Assembly (NCBI RefSeq): GCF_003666245.1
Contig: NZ_MJLZ01000019.1
Location: 1-64,000, forward strand
Direction of reading: 5' to 3'
Source: Brenneria alni
GTDB taxonomy: Bacteria > Pseudomonadota > Gammaproteobacteria > Enterobacterales > Enterobacteriaceae
DNA length: 64,000 nt
Part shown: positions 27,624 to 36,427 of the stretch, piece by piece
Numbering within the stretch: position 1 is the first letter of the stretch
How the letters are laid out: each line of letters opens with the position of its first letter
Notes under the pieces: generated by a model
What the model saw: the letters and a program-made list of their open reading frames with translations, nothing else
Databases searched by the model: none
What the model was told of the DNA's origin: nothing
Program-made: the position numbers and the translations under genes

Positions 27624-29306
27624 TCAGAATTTTTCCCAACCGTCGTTACTGTGGCTGCTGGCCGTCAACAGGGGCGAACTCCCCCTCATTACCGCAGGAC
27701 GTTTCACAACCGTATTCATGGCGTTGTACTGTTCTGTACCCGGAAGACAATCATCACCCCCAAGCTGGAAAACATCGACTGCCGCCGATAGCTCGCTCGT
27801 CTGTTCGTCCAATTTAGAGGCAGCTTCTGCCGACTGTAGTACCAGAGCGGCGTTCTGCTGCGTCACGCCATCTATTTCATGGATCGCCTGACTAATCTGG
27901 CTGATGCCGTGGGTTTGTTCATCGGTAGCGGCGGCGATTTCACCAATCAGATCGTTGACATGATCAATGGCGGCAATGATGACCGCCATCGATTCACTGG
28001 ACTGCCTCACCTGTCCCGCCCCGTCGGAAACACGGGATACCGACTCGGCGATCAGCGCTTCGATCTCCCTGGCGGCCTGAGCGCTGCGCTGCGCCAGATT
28101 GCGAACTTCACCGGCCACCACCGCAAATCCTCTGCCCTGTTCTCCGGCCCTGGCAGCTTCAACTGCCGCATTAAGCGCCAGGATATTGGTCTGGAAAGCA
28201 ATACTATTAATCACCGTGGTGATATCAGAAATTTTGCGCGAACTGGCGCTAATGTTATCCATCGTTTCCATAACGTTATTGCCGATTTCTCCCCCTTTTT
28301 TCGCGGCGTCTGAGGCTTCCTGCGCCAGTCCTCGCGCCTGATGGACATTCTCCGCAGTTTGTTTCACCGTTGAACTGATCTGCTCCATGCTGGCTGCCGT
28401 TTGCTGCAATGCGGCAGCTTGTTGTTCTGTCCGGCTGGAAAGATCGTCATTGCCATCCCTGATATTGGTGGTTCCGAGATCAATTTCCATCGCGCTATGA
28501 CGAATCGTCATGACGGTATCACGTAAACTTTTCTGCAACCGTTTAATATCAGGAATCAACCTCCCCGCACAGTTTTGGCCAAACTCCGCCAGATCGCATC
28601 CCAGGCGACCCGCCGTCAATTGCGCCAGATGTGATTTAATCACGCCAATCGGTATAACCAGATAATTTCTCAGATAGTATTCCGTAAATAACAAAATCAG
28701 GATACCAACCAGCATGACTGCAATCAGTGCATTTCGATTATAAATATTGTACTCATTCACCACCGGAATAAATTCCGAGGCGGTAATTTGATCGGTGTAT
28801 TGTTTAAGATCCCCACCAAAAGCCAAACTGATCGGCGGATAAACCCCACGGAATACCTGACGAAACGCCTCCGCATTATTCTGCTGTAACGCGCTATTCA
28901 TGGGATCAATGGCCACGGATATTAACCGTGACCAATTATCGGTAATAGAACTAAGGGTCGAGTTTTCTACCCCGATATGTTCCGCTGTTTTAAATTTTTC
29001 CAACGCCTCTTTAGTGTTTTTTATCGCTATTTGCGCCATTTCCAGCGTCTTCTTCGCATTTTCCGCATCGTTATTCTGTAAATAATCCATCGTTCGTTCC
29101 ATGCGGGTAACAGCCCGGAAATACTGATCGCTGCCATACACCAGATAAGAGTAGGTTTTTCGCTGCGTTTCATTTTTATTAATTAAATCATTGGCTTGAT
29201 AGAGGGAATAAAGACTGTAGCCCGATGCAATACCCCAAATGACCAACAAGAACGCCACAATAATTAGCACCATAATTCTTATGCTGATATTCTTTAGAAA
29301 GATCAT
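27624..29306 (-). CDS. Methyl-accepting chemotaxis protein
   Basis: 560 residues from ATG 29306 ([20 protein letters not shown]), chosen because GAGG lies six bases upstream; in-frame ATGs at 29318 and 29345 lack this. Membrane helices lie at about 10-30 and 180-200, flanking a four-helix-bundle periplasmic sensor of ~150 residues. A HAMP region follows ([15 protein letters not shown]), then the signalling coiled coil with the conserved hairpin [38 protein letters not shown]. The extreme C-terminus, GWEKF, resembles the NWETF docking site for CheR and CheB. Ligand unknown. Its place downstream of the hydrogenase operon, on the opposite strand, might be chance. Confidence 0.9.
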   Translation of the reverse strand: MIFLKNISIRIMVLIIVAFLLVIWGIASGYSLYSLYQANDLINKNETQRKTYSYLVYGSDQYFRAVTRMERTMDYLQNNDAENAKKTLEMAQIAIKNTKEALEKFKTAEHIGVENSTLSSITDNWSRLISVAIDPMNSALQQNNAEAFRQVFRGVYPPISLAFGGDLKQYTDQITASEFIPVVNEYNIYNRNALIAVMLVGILILLFTEYYLRNYLVIPIGVIKSHLAQLTAGRLGCDLAEFGQNCAGRLIPDIKRLQKSLRDTVMTIRHSAMEIDLGTTNIRDGNDDLSSRTEQQAAALQQTAASMEQISSTVKQTAENVHQARGLAQEASDAAKKGGEIGNNVMETMDNISASSRKISDITTVINSIAFQTNILALNAAVEAARAGEQGRGFAVVAGEVRNLAQRSAQAAREIEALIAESVSRVSDGAGQVRQSSESMAVIIAAIDHVNDLIGEIAAATDEQTHGISQISQAIHEIDGVTQQNAALVLQSAEAASKLDEQTSELSAAVDVFQLGGDDCLPGTEQYNAMNTVVKRPAVMRGSSPLLTASSHSNDGWEKF

Positions 29307-29647
29307 AATAAACCTCATAAAGTTATCAAATATCTTCCACGCCAAACATAAACATGGAGGATATTCGTTTTTTGATCATTACTGTGTCGTCCCTACATTG
29401 CACATCGACAGGACAACGAACCCACAGGCGCATCGGAATGCCCGATTCGAAAGTCATGCAACAGAAAACCGAAGATATCCCAAAGATTGGTTAAAAAAGT
29501 AAACGCGCCTCTCTCACTCTTGGTTTGAGATAAATAAAGTATAGGCACGAATAGGTAAAGATGGAGAGTAATAGGCGCATCAACTTGTGAAACCGGAATA
29601 TCCGGATGCCTGACCACTGGAAAGGAGTAAAGAGGCAGGCGCAGATG
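29307..29647. other. Intergenic region between waaY-like gene and chemoreceptor
   Basis: 341 bases of low GC, upstream of the chemoreceptor and downstream of the kinase-like gene. One weak flagellar-type promoter is noted separately at 29430-29456. Short open frames on the plus strand have no ribosome sites and I do not support any gene. Confidence 0.5.
29430..29456 (-). promoter_or_regulatory. Possible sigma-28 (FliA) promoter for chemoreceptor
   Basis: The minus strand reads TGACTTTC, an 11-base spacer, then TCCGATGC. This keeps the spacing of the FliA consensus TAAAGTTT-N11-GCCGATAA, but the -35 half matches only four of eight bases. It is about 120 bases upstream of the ATG. Confidence 0.3.
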
Positions 29648-30373
29648 CTACGATCTGCTGCGCATTTTTCTGGACCAGACTCTGAATTTGTTGCGCATTC
29701 CAACCAGCTGATAAGCCAACGTATGTATATCCAACTCGATGTTATAAAAGCGTTTCAACGCATACGCGTCATTAGCCTGACAAATCCCCTGATGACCTTT
29801 ATCTGACAGATCAATAATACGCAATCCATTGTCGGTAAAAATAATATTCCCCGGATGAATATCGTTGGATGCTAACCGGTGATGATGCAACTCTTCGACA
29901 CAGGCTTTGATTTCAGCTTTGTAAGGAGATAAATCACGCAATTCGGCCAGCGGCGTACCTTCAATGTATTCAGACAGAATATAGGTTTCCACGGCTTCAC
30001 GATGTCTGACCTTCTCCGCAACGGCATAAATATCCGCAATCCGAGTACACCCTTGTTTACGCGCCTCTGCCACACGGTATATAAGTCTGGAGTAATAAGG
30101 GCCATAGATAAAGCGCGATATCCGTTTTTCCAGCCGGGGATCTAATTCCCGCTCCCGTTTCAGCACATACTTCGTTCCGTTAACTTCAACCAGATAGACT
30201 TTACGCTCTTTGCTACCGCTATTTAGTAACTTATAACCGATTTTACCCTGGTGAAAATCAGCTAAAATTTGTACATAAGTTCCACAACCAGATTTTTCAT
30301 AAACATGAAAGCCGTTTATTTCTCTTCTGACTATGTTGCCTATAGCGTTGATGGTAAAGGTGGTGTCTAACAT
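29648..30373 (-). CDS. WaaY/RfaY-like LPS core heptose kinase
   Basis: 241 residues from ATG 30373 (MLDTTFTINAIGNIVRREING), with AGGGATT upstream. The C-terminal two thirds is a minimal protein-kinase-like fold: Lys in VNGTKYVLKRERELD, catalytic loop SNDIHPGNIIF (D, N) and metal-binding DLSD. Pattern and length fit RfaY/WaaY, which phosphorylates inner-core heptose II of lipopolysaccharide on the cytoplasmic face. Here it is isolated from any waa cluster, between a chemoreceptor and hydN, and has a lower GC content than the flanking hydrogenase genes, so it may be an insertion. Another small-molecule or lipid kinase of the same fold cannot be excluded. Confidence 0.75.
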   Translation of the reverse strand: MLDTTFTINAIGNIVRREINGFHVYEKSGCGTYVQILADFHQGKIGYKLLNSGSKERKVYLVEVNGTKYVLKRERELDPRLEKRISRFIYGPYYSRLIYRVAEARKQGCTRIADIYAVAEKVRHREAVETYILSEYIEGTPLAELRDLSPYKAEIKACVEELHHHRLASNDIHPGNIIFTDNGLRIIDLSDKGHQGICQANDAYALKRFYNIELDIHTLAYQLVGMRNKFRVWSRKMRSRS

Positions 30374-30494
30374 GATAATCCCTGCCGTAACTATCTGTAG
30401 TACAGGCCGAAATATACGCCTCAAAAGAGTCGTTTTTTGACATAAATTGTCATTGGCGCCGCCATAATTCTGATTATTTGCTTGATCTCATATT

Positions 30495-30534
30495 TATCGT
30501 CAAATCTGCCGAAACCCCCTTTTCTCTGTCGTCA
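30495..30534. promoter_or_regulatory. TGTCG-type activator sites upstream of hydN
   Basis: TATCGTCAAATCTGCCGAA at 30495-30513 matches the hyf site TGTCGTCAAAAGTGTCGAC at 14 of 19 positions, keeping the 12-base half-site spacing. A further half-site TGTCGTCA lies at 30527-30534, about 90 bases from the -24 element, nearly the distance seen before hyfA. Confidence 0.5.
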
Positions 30535-30619
30535 TCCTCGGCATTCAAGCCGTGAAATCACGCGATACAAACAGAAAAAGTATTTATTATTCAATTAATT
30601 AAATAACCACACTTTTTGT

Positions 30620-30635
30620 TGGCATAAACCCTGCT
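30620..30635 (+). promoter_or_regulatory. Sigma-54 (-24/-12) promoter of hydN-fdhF
   Basis: TGGCATAAACCCTGCT fits TGGCAyrN4yTGCT with correct spacing. Transcription should begin near 30646, about 70 bases before hydN. Confidence 0.75.
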
Positions 30636-30715
30636 TTATCGGGAAGTGGTGTGTCATTTTTTAGCTACGTCGACACAACGGTTTTTTCACCTGAACCCAG
30701 GTCGGAGACGATGTC

Positions 30716-31258
30716 ATGAACCGGTTCGTTATTGCAGATTCCAGGAAATGTATTGGCTGTCGCACGTGCGAAGTCGCCTGTGTGCTGGCTCACAGCGACG
30801 GTAAAACGTCCTCATTATCCCCAGAACACTTTTCGCCACGCCTCAGAGTGGTCAAAAGTCTGAATGTCAGTACCACTATTCAGTGTCGCCAGTGTGAGGA
30901 TGCGCCATGCGCCAATGTGTGCCCAAATGGCGCCATTACCCATGCGAATGCATGTATTCAGGTACAGCAGAAAAAATGTATCGGCTGTAAGACCTGTGTC
31001 GTGGCTTGTCCTTATGGCGCCATGACCGTGGTCAGTAAACCGGTTGCCCGTATCAGCCACCATCAGATGCTGGGTAACGGTATAAAAGCCGAGGCGCAGA
31101 AATGTGATCTTTGCGATGGGCGCGCAGCAGGCCCGGCCTGTATTGGGTTTTGTCCAACGAAGGCATTACGGATGATAGGCCATGATGATATCCAGGCCAT
31201 GATCCAACAAAAACAACGGCGTGCGGCGCTTGATGAAGCCGCAGGAATGCAGTTCTGA
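30716..31258 (+). CDS. hydN: Four-cluster ferredoxin HydN, electron carrier for formate dehydrogenase H
   Basis: 180 residues with four [4Fe-4S] motifs: CIGCRTCEVAC (Cys12/15/18/22), CRQCEDAPCANVC, CIGCKTCVVAC and CDLC...CIGFC. It is homologous to HyfA/HycB. HydN is needed for full formate-dehydrogenase-H activity and probably carries its electrons in the cytoplasm. GGAGACG precedes the ATG. It is followed after 39 bases by fdhF, and both lie behind a sigma-54 promoter, so it is co-regulated with hyf. In E. coli hydN instead precedes hypF. Confidence 0.92.
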   Translation: MNRFVIADSRKCIGCRTCEVACVLAHSDGKTSSLSPEHFSPRLRVVKSLNVSTTIQCRQCEDAPCANVCPNGAITHANACIQVQQKKCIGCKTCVVACPYGAMTVVSKPVARISHHQMLGNGIKAEAQKCDLCDGRAAGPACIGFCPTKALRMIGHDDIQAMIQQKQRRAALDEAAGMQF

Positions 31259-31297
31259 ACGGTGCCATTCAAGGCACGCTGAAGGAGAATAATCATC

Positions 31298-33448
31298 ATG
31301 CGGAAAGTGATCACTGTCTGTCCATATTGCGGGTCAGGCTGCAAAATTAACCTGCTGGTTGAAAACGGTAAAGTGGTTGGCGCTGAAGGCGCCAACGGCG
31401 TCACCAACGAAGGTGAGTTGTGCCTTAAAGGTTATTATGGTTGGGATTTTCTTAACGACACCAAATTACTCACGCCACGCCTGAAACAACCGCTGATTCG
31501 GCGTCAAAAAGGGGCGCCGTTTGAGGCGGTGTCCTGGGATGTCGCTATCGAGTTCGCCAGTTCCCGCCTGAAAGCCATTAAAGAGAAATATGGCGCGGAA
31601 TCCATTATGCACACCGGTTCTTCCCGCGGCCCCGGCAACGAAACCAACTATGTCATGCAGAAATTCGCCCGTGCGGTGACCGGCAACAACAACGTCGACT
31701 GCTGCGCCCGCGTGTGTCACGGCCCGTCCGTCGCCGGTTTGCAGGTCACGCTGGGCAATGGGGCCATGAGTAACTCCATCTGCGAAATTGAGCATACGGA
31801 ATGCATCCTGGTATTCGGTTATAACGCCGCCGACTCCCACCCCATCGTTGCCCGCCGGATCCTGAAAGCCAAAGAGCGCGGCGCAAAAATCATTGTGTGC
31901 GATCCACGCCACATTGAAACCGCCCGCATTGCCGACCTGTGGCTGCCGCTGAAAAATGGCTCCAATATGGCGCTGGTCAACGCCTTTGCCAACGTGCTGA
32001 TTAATGAAGGCCTCTACCATAAAGACTATGTGGCCCGTCATACGGAAGGGTTTGAGGAATATAGCCGGATCGTCGCCAAATATACCCCGGAATATGTTGC
32101 AGACATTACCGGTTTGTCGCCACAGCTGATCCGTGAAGCAATGCGTATGTATGCCGCCGCTCCGTCCGCCACCATTTTATGGGGCATGGGCGTGACTCAA
32201 TGGGGTCAGGGGGTCGACGTGGTAAAAGGCCTGTCCGGGCTGGCGTTGATGACCGGCAATCTGGGGCGTCCGAACGTGGGCGTCGGCCCGGTGCGTGGTC
32301 AAAACAACGTACAGGGTGCCTGCGATATGGGTGCCCTGCCAAACATGTACCCCGGCTATCAACCCGTTACCGATAAGGAAACGCTGGCTAAATTTGCCAA
32401 AGCCTGGGGTGTAGCGGACTTATCCGACAAAATCGGCTATTCCCTTACCGATGTGCCACACAAAATCAAAGAAGGAAAAATCAAAGCAAACTATGTGATG
32501 GGAGAAGATCCGCTACAAACCGAACCGGATCTGTCCATGATGCGGGAAGCGTTCAGCGAACTGGAATTGCTGATCGTGCAGGATATCTTTATGACCAAAA
32601 CCGCATCGGTAGCCGATGTTATTCTGCCGGCGACATCCTGGGGTGAGCATGAAGGGGTATACTCCGCCGCCGACCGTGGCTTCCAGCGTTTTTACAAGGC
32701 TGTTGAACCTCATGGCGACGTCAAACCCGACTGGGAAATCATCAGCCTGATGGCAACCGCACTCGGCTATCCGATGCACTACAACAATACGCAGGAAATC
32801 TGGGATGAACTGCGTCATTTATGTCCGCTGTACTACGGCGCAACCTACGAAAAAATGTCGGGGCTGGGTTATGTTCCGTGGCCGTGTACCACGGAAGACA
32901 GCCCAGGCACGCCGTGGCTATACAAAGGAAATGAGTTCGACCGTCCCGGCGGTAAAGGCCTGTTGTTTGCCACCGAGTGGCGACCGCCGATGGAGTTGGT
33001 AGATGAAAGTTATCCGCTGGTGCTGTGTACCGTACGAGAAGTGGGTCATTATTCCTGCCGTTCGATGACCGGGAACTGTACGGCTTTACAAACGCTGGCC
33101 GATGAACCTGGTTACGTACAGGTCAACCCTGAAGATGCTGAACGTCTGGGGCTCAGAGATCAGCAACTGACCTGGGTTTCCTCACGCCGCGGCAAAGTGA
33201 TAACCCGTGTTGCCGTCAGTGAGCGGGTTAATAAAGGTGCGGTTTATATGACCTATCAATGGTGGATTGGCGCCTGCAACGAACTGACGCTGGATCACCT
33301 CGATCCCATTTCCAAAACGCCGGAATACAAATATTGCGCAGTTAAACTGGAAGCTATCGAGAATCAGCAGTGGGCGGAAGATTATGTCCAGCATGAATAC
33401 AGCCAGTTGAAAGCCCATCTGCGTAAAAGCGCGGAAGAGGTGAATTAG
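31298..33448 (+). CDS. fdhF: Formate dehydrogenase H, cysteine (selenium-free) form
   Basis: 716 residues of the molybdopterin oxidoreductase family. The N-terminal [4Fe-4S] ligands are Cys8, Cys11, Cys15 and Cys42 (CPYCGSGC...ELCLKGYYGWDF). The active-site stretch DCCARVCHGPSVAGL has TGT (31715-31717) coding Cys140 exactly where E. coli FdhF has Sec140, followed by the catalytic His141. Further landmarks: VRGQNNVQGACDMGALPN, STVREVGHYSCRSMTGNC-like end, and the molybdopterin-binding C-terminal domain. It oxidises formate to CO2 in the cytoplasm and feeds electrons to the hydrogenase-4 module. A selenium-free partner for hydrogenase-4 is known in Pectobacterium atrosepticum. No stop codon or SECIS is needed. 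Confidence 0.95.
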   Translation: MRKVITVCPYCGSGCKINLLVENGKVVGAEGANGVTNEGELCLKGYYGWDFLNDTKLLTPRLKQPLIRRQKGAPFEAVSWDVAIEFASSRLKAIKEKYGAESIMHTGSSRGPGNETNYVMQKFARAVTGNNNVDCCARVCHGPSVAGLQVTLGNGAMSNSICEIEHTECILVFGYNAADSHPIVARRILKAKERGAKIIVCDPRHIETARIADLWLPLKNGSNMALVNAFANVLINEGLYHKDYVARHTEGFEEYSRIVAKYTPEYVADITGLSPQLIREAMRMYAAAPSATILWGMGVTQWGQGVDVVKGLSGLALMTGNLGRPNVGVGPVRGQNNVQGACDMGALPNMYPGYQPVTDKETLAKFAKAWGVADLSDKIGYSLTDVPHKIKEGKIKANYVMGEDPLQTEPDLSMMREAFSELELLIVQDIFMTKTASVADVILPATSWGEHEGVYSAADRGFQRFYKAVEPHGDVKPDWEIISLMATALGYPMHYNNTQEIWDELRHLCPLYYGATYEKMSGLGYVPWPCTTEDSPGTPWLYKGNEFDRPGGKGLLFATEWRPPMELVDESYPLVLCTVREVGHYSCRSMTGNCTALQTLADEPGYVQVNPEDAERLGLRDQQLTWVSSRRGKVITRVAVSERVNKGAVYMTYQWWIGACNELTLDHLDPISKTPEYKYCAVKLEAIENQQWAEDYVQHEYSQLKAHLRKSAEEVN

Positions 33449-33474
33449 CGCCATTCCCGTGATAGCTCCCCATA

Positions 33475-33518
33475 GCTGTCTCTTAGTGACGATTTTCCTA
33501 TGCGCACTAAGAGACAGC
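33475..33518. repeat. 44-bp perfect-arm palindrome downstream of fdhF
   Basis: GCTGTCTCTTAGTG (33475-33488) pairs perfectly with CACTAAGAGACAGC (33505-33518) around a 16-base loop. It could end fdhF transcription although no U-run follows. The outer bases CTGTCTCTTA resemble the inverted-repeat ends of IS4/Tn5-type elements, so a relic of a small mobile element is possible. Confidence 0.5.
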
Positions 33519-33602
33519 AAACAAGGGGGCGGTTATTAACCACAAGACGCCGAACTACTTTACCTACAGTCTGATCGGTAAAATAGCCCTCGCCACGGCA
33601 AA

Positions 33603-34988
33603 TTATTTACGCCGCCAGACCGTCCCATGCGGGCCATCTTCCAGAATAATACCCATATCATTCAGCCGGTCGCGCGCCTCATCCGCCAGCGCCCAGTCTT
33701 TTGCCTGACGTGCATCCTTGCGCTGTTTAATCAACTCTTCGATTTTTTTAACTTCATCATCGTCTGCCTGCGCACCGCTTTGCAGGAACAGTTCCGGGTC
33801 CTGCTCCAGCAAGCCAAGTACTTTTGCCAGATTTCGCAGCGCCGACGCCAGTTGATTGGCCGCACATGGATCTTCCGCTTTCAGGCGATTCACATCCCGC
33901 GCCATATCGAACAAAACGGAGTAGGCTTCCGGGGTATTGAAATCATCGTTCATCGCTTCACGGAAACGGGCTTCAAATAACTCTCCGCCCTTCGCTTCCA
34001 CGCTGTCGTCCGTACCTCGTAACGCCGTATATAAACGCTCCAGCGCTGAACGAGCCTGCTTCAGGTTTTCTTCACTGTAGTTCAATTGGCTACGATAGTG
34101 ACCCGACATCAGGAAATAGCGCACAGTTTCAGGATCGTAATAGGCCAATACATCCCGCACGGTGAAGAAGTTATTAAGCGATTTTGACATTTTTTCCCGG
34201 TCAACCATCACCATGCCGGAATGCATCCAATAGTTCACATAGGGGCCGTCGTGCGCGCTGGTGGATTGGGCAATCTCGTTTTCATGATGCGGGAACATTA
34301 AATCTGAACCGCCGCCGTGGATATCAAAATGTTCACCCAACCGTTTGCAGTTCATTGCCGAACATTCAATATGCCAGCCGGGACGTCCTTCCCCCCACGG
34401 GGAAGACCAATGTGGTTCGCCTGGTTTGGACATTTTCCACAATACGAAGTCCATCGGGTTGCGTTTAACTTCCGTAATCTCTACCCGCGCACCTGCCTGA
34501 AGCTGATCCAGATCCTGACGCGACAGCACACCATAGCCCGGAGCGGTATCAACGGAGAACATGACATCACCGTTGGACGCGACATAGGCATGGCGCCTGG
34601 CAATCAGTTTTTCAACCAGTTCAATGATTTCAGCGATATGATGGGTGGCGCGTGGCTCCTCATCCGGACGCAAAATATTTAATGCATCAAAGTCGACATG
34701 CATTTCCGCGATCATCCGCGCCGTCAGCTGATCGCAGGTTTCACCCTTTTCCGCCGCACGTTTAATGATTTTATCGTCAATATCGGTAATATTGCGTACG
34801 TATTTCAGCGAATATCCCAAATACCGTAAATACCGCGCCACCACATCAAATGCAACGAAAGTACGCCCGTGACCAATATGACACAGGTCATAAACGGTGA
34901 TCCCACACACATACATCCCCACATGACCAGCGTGGATAGGTTTGAATTCCTCTTTTTGGCGACTCAGCGTATTAAAAATCTTTAGCAT
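33603..34988 (-). CDS. cysS: Cysteine--tRNA ligase
   Basis: 461 residues from ATG 34988 ([21 protein letters not shown]), matching E. coli CysRS in length; the frame is open to 35072 but the extension is not conserved. Class I signatures: HIGH-type [18 protein letters not shown] and KMSKS in [16 protein letters not shown]. Zinc ligands include Cys in [20 protein letters not shown] and the HHENE segment. It charges tRNA-Cys with cysteine in the cytoplasm. It is divergent from ppiB as in E. coli, but here a DoxX-family gene lies between them. Confidence 0.97.
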   Translation of the reverse strand: MLKIFNTLSRQKEEFKPIHAGHVGMYVCGITVYDLCHIGHGRTFVAFDVVARYLRYLGYSLKYVRNITDIDDKIIKRAAEKGETCDQLTARMIAEMHVDFDALNILRPDEEPRATHHIAEIIELVEKLIARRHAYVASNGDVMFSVDTAPGYGVLSRQDLDQLQAGARVEITEVKRNPMDFVLWKMSKPGEPHWSSPWGEGRPGWHIECSAMNCKRLGEHFDIHGGGSDLMFPHHENEIAQSTSAHDGPYVNYWMHSGMVMVDREKMSKSLNNFFTVRDVLAYYDPETVRYFLMSGHYRSQLNYSEENLKQARSALERLYTALRGTDDSVEAKGGELFEARFREAMNDDFNTPEAYSVLFDMARDVNRLKAEDPCAANQLASALRNLAKVLGLLEQDPELFLQSGAQADDDEVKKIEELIKQRKDARQAKDWALADEARDRLNDMGIILEDGPHGTVWRRK

Positions 34989-35226
34989 CAGGGCATTCCA
35001 TGGTATTCGCAGGATAGGTGAATCATCGTTCGCTGTAAGCGTGAGTAACATCAATTTGCTAAGGGTTTTCAACCCTAACGGCGTATTGAAACCTGAACCC
35101 TGTGCTATTGCAAGACTGATACGGCGGAATAAGCAGATAATCGATAAGGAATAAACATAAAAAGGCCCGGAATTATCCGGGCTTCAGACTATTGACAAAG
35201 TTCCTTATTAGGGAGAGCGAACTGAA
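34989..35226. other. Intergenic region upstream of cysS
   Basis: 238 bases containing the cysS promoter region and, on the minus strand, the terminator of the DoxX-family gene at 35159-35184. No other element recognised. Confidence 0.5.
35159..35184 (-). terminator. Rho-independent terminator after DoxX-family gene
   Basis: On the minus strand GCCCGGATAATTCCGGGC forms a 6-7 bp GC-rich stem directly followed by CTTTTT. It begins about 45 bases after the end of the DoxX-family reading frame. Confidence 0.75.
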
Positions 35227-35629
35227 TTAGCGCCAGCGAGGATTAGGCATCACCGAATATTTACCACTGCCAAGCAGGGCGATAGCCAGACCGGCAAAGA
35301 AGAACACCGCCGCCGGTTTTCGCCAGCGTGAATAAACCGTGTGGATTTGCCAGCCAGGCGGCAACCGCCATCGTGAAAGAGAAAATCAGTGCGGCCGGAC
35401 GGGTAAAAATGCCCAGAATCATCAGAACCGGCATCGCCACTTCACCGACGTAGACGCCGTAGCCGACAAAAGCCGGCATCCCCACTTCAGTAAGCATTTT
35501 TTCAATGCCGCCGATACCGCCCTGCACTTTATGCCAACCGTGAAGCAACATCAGGATACTGAAAGACAAGCGAAGCAATAGCTTGCCAAAATCGGGCTTA
35601 TCTAATACTCGATTAATATACGCCAACAT
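35227..35629 (-). pseudogene. DoxX-family membrane protein gene with C-terminal frameshift
   Basis: The start-proximal frame (ATG 35629) codes for MLAYINRVLDKPDFGKLLLRLSFSILMLLHG and later GVYVGEVAMPVLMILGIFTRPAALIFSFTMAVAAWL, three of the four DoxX-family helices. It then runs into KTGGGVLLCRSGYRPAWQW and stops at 35261. In the neighbouring frame, from 35307 to the stop at 35227, the sequence VFFFAGLAIALLGSGKYSVM plus PNPRWR is the expected fourth helix and tail of this family. A small indel near 35308-35322, within GGCGGCGG, therefore separates the parts. DoxX proteins are small inner-membrane proteins linked to redox stress. A sequencing error or a genuine mutation are both possible. Confidence 0.75.
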
Positions 35630-35922
35630 AATTCACCTATACCTCCGGGGAAATAAGAACTGTTCCCAGATTAATCCAAGTTATTATCAAAGAGTACCTA
35701 TTTATTCAACGCATTGATCTGATGTAATAAATATGTTTCACCTCGCACTTAAATAATTGAGAGGCCTTGTTGAATGCTGAACGTAGTAACGCCATACCTG
35801 GCGATTCTGCCCCCGCCTATGCTGACTCAGCAGGCCAGTTATGTTATAAGAGCGCTCTTGATTGTTCACCACATTTGGTGAGCATTGTTCCCCATTACTA
35901 TGGCTATGTAGGGTTCATTACT
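35630..35922. other. Intergenic region between DoxX-family gene and ppiB
   Basis: 293 bases between divergent genes. An in-frame extension of ppiB begins at 35767 but is not conserved in the family. A small CACCA-CATT-TGGTG hairpin lies near 35869-35882. No motif recognised beyond presumed promoters. Confidence 0.5.
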
Positions 35923-36417
35923 ATGATCACGTTTCATACAAACCACGGCGATATCGTTATTAACACCTTTGCAGACAAAGCGCCTGTCACCGTAGAAAAC
36001 TTTCTGAATTACTGCCGCAGCGGTTTTTACGATAACACCATTTTTCACCGTGTTATCAATGGGTTTATGATCCAGGGCGGTGGTTTTACGCCGGGTATGC
36101 AGCAAAAAGAGACCAACGCCGCAATTAAAAATGAAGCCAACAACGGCCTGAAAAACACTCGCGGTACGCTGGCAATGGCGCGTACTAACGATCCGCATTC
36201 CGCTACCGCACAATTCTTTATTAATCTGGTAGATAATGATTTCCTGAACTTCCGTTCAGAACGGGCTGACGGCTGGGGCTACTGTGTTTTTGCTGAAGTT
36301 ACTGAAGGTATGGACGTGGTTGATAAAATCAAAGGCGTGGCCACGGGCCGCAGCGGTATGCATCAGGATGTCCCTAAAGAAGACGTCGTGATCACCGGCG
36401 TTACCGTTAGCGAATAA
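35923..36417 (+). CDS. ppiB: Cytoplasmic peptidyl-prolyl cis-trans isomerase B (cyclophilin)
   Basis: 164 residues from ATG 35923 ([16 protein letters not shown]), matching the E. coli start and length; AGGG lies ten bases upstream. Cyclophilin active-site residues are visible in [14 protein letters not shown] (Arg and Phe), [20 protein letters not shown] (Gln, Phe) and [20 protein letters not shown]. It speeds proline isomerisation during folding in the cytoplasm. There is no signal peptide, which separates it from PpiA. It lies 10 bases before lpxH, as in E. coli, and the genes are probably co-transcribed. Confidence 0.95.
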   Translation: MITFHTNHGDIVINTFADKAPVTVENFLNYCRSGFYDNTIFHRVINGFMIQGGGFTPGMQQKETNAAIKNEANNGLKNTRGTLAMARTNDPHSATAQFFINLVDNDFLNFRSERADGWGYCVFAEVTEGMDVVDKIKGVATGRSGMHQDVPKEDVVITGVTVSE

Positions 36418-36427
36418 TTGCGGCAGC

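Larger units (their letters stand above)
30374..30715. other. Regulatory region between waaY-like gene and hydN
   Basis: 342 bases separating divergent genes. The distal half holds the sigma-54 promoter at 30620-30635 and TGTCG-type repeats at 30495-30534, listed separately. The proximal part must hold the promoter of the kinase-like gene, which I cannot pinpoint. Confidence 0.6.

Noticed and set aside
31715-31717. Selenocysteine codon in fdhF
   Set aside because: The codon at the Sec position is TGT, not TGA, so it is translated as ordinary Cys.
31466-32041. 191-codon antisense frame in fdhF
   Set aside because: Sense strand codes for a well-conserved molybdoenzyme; the antisense frame is a codon-bias artefact.
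35767-35922. 52-residue N-terminal extension of ppiB
   Set aside because: Cyclophilin B family begins at MITFHTNHG; the extension is not family-like and would include a probable promoter.
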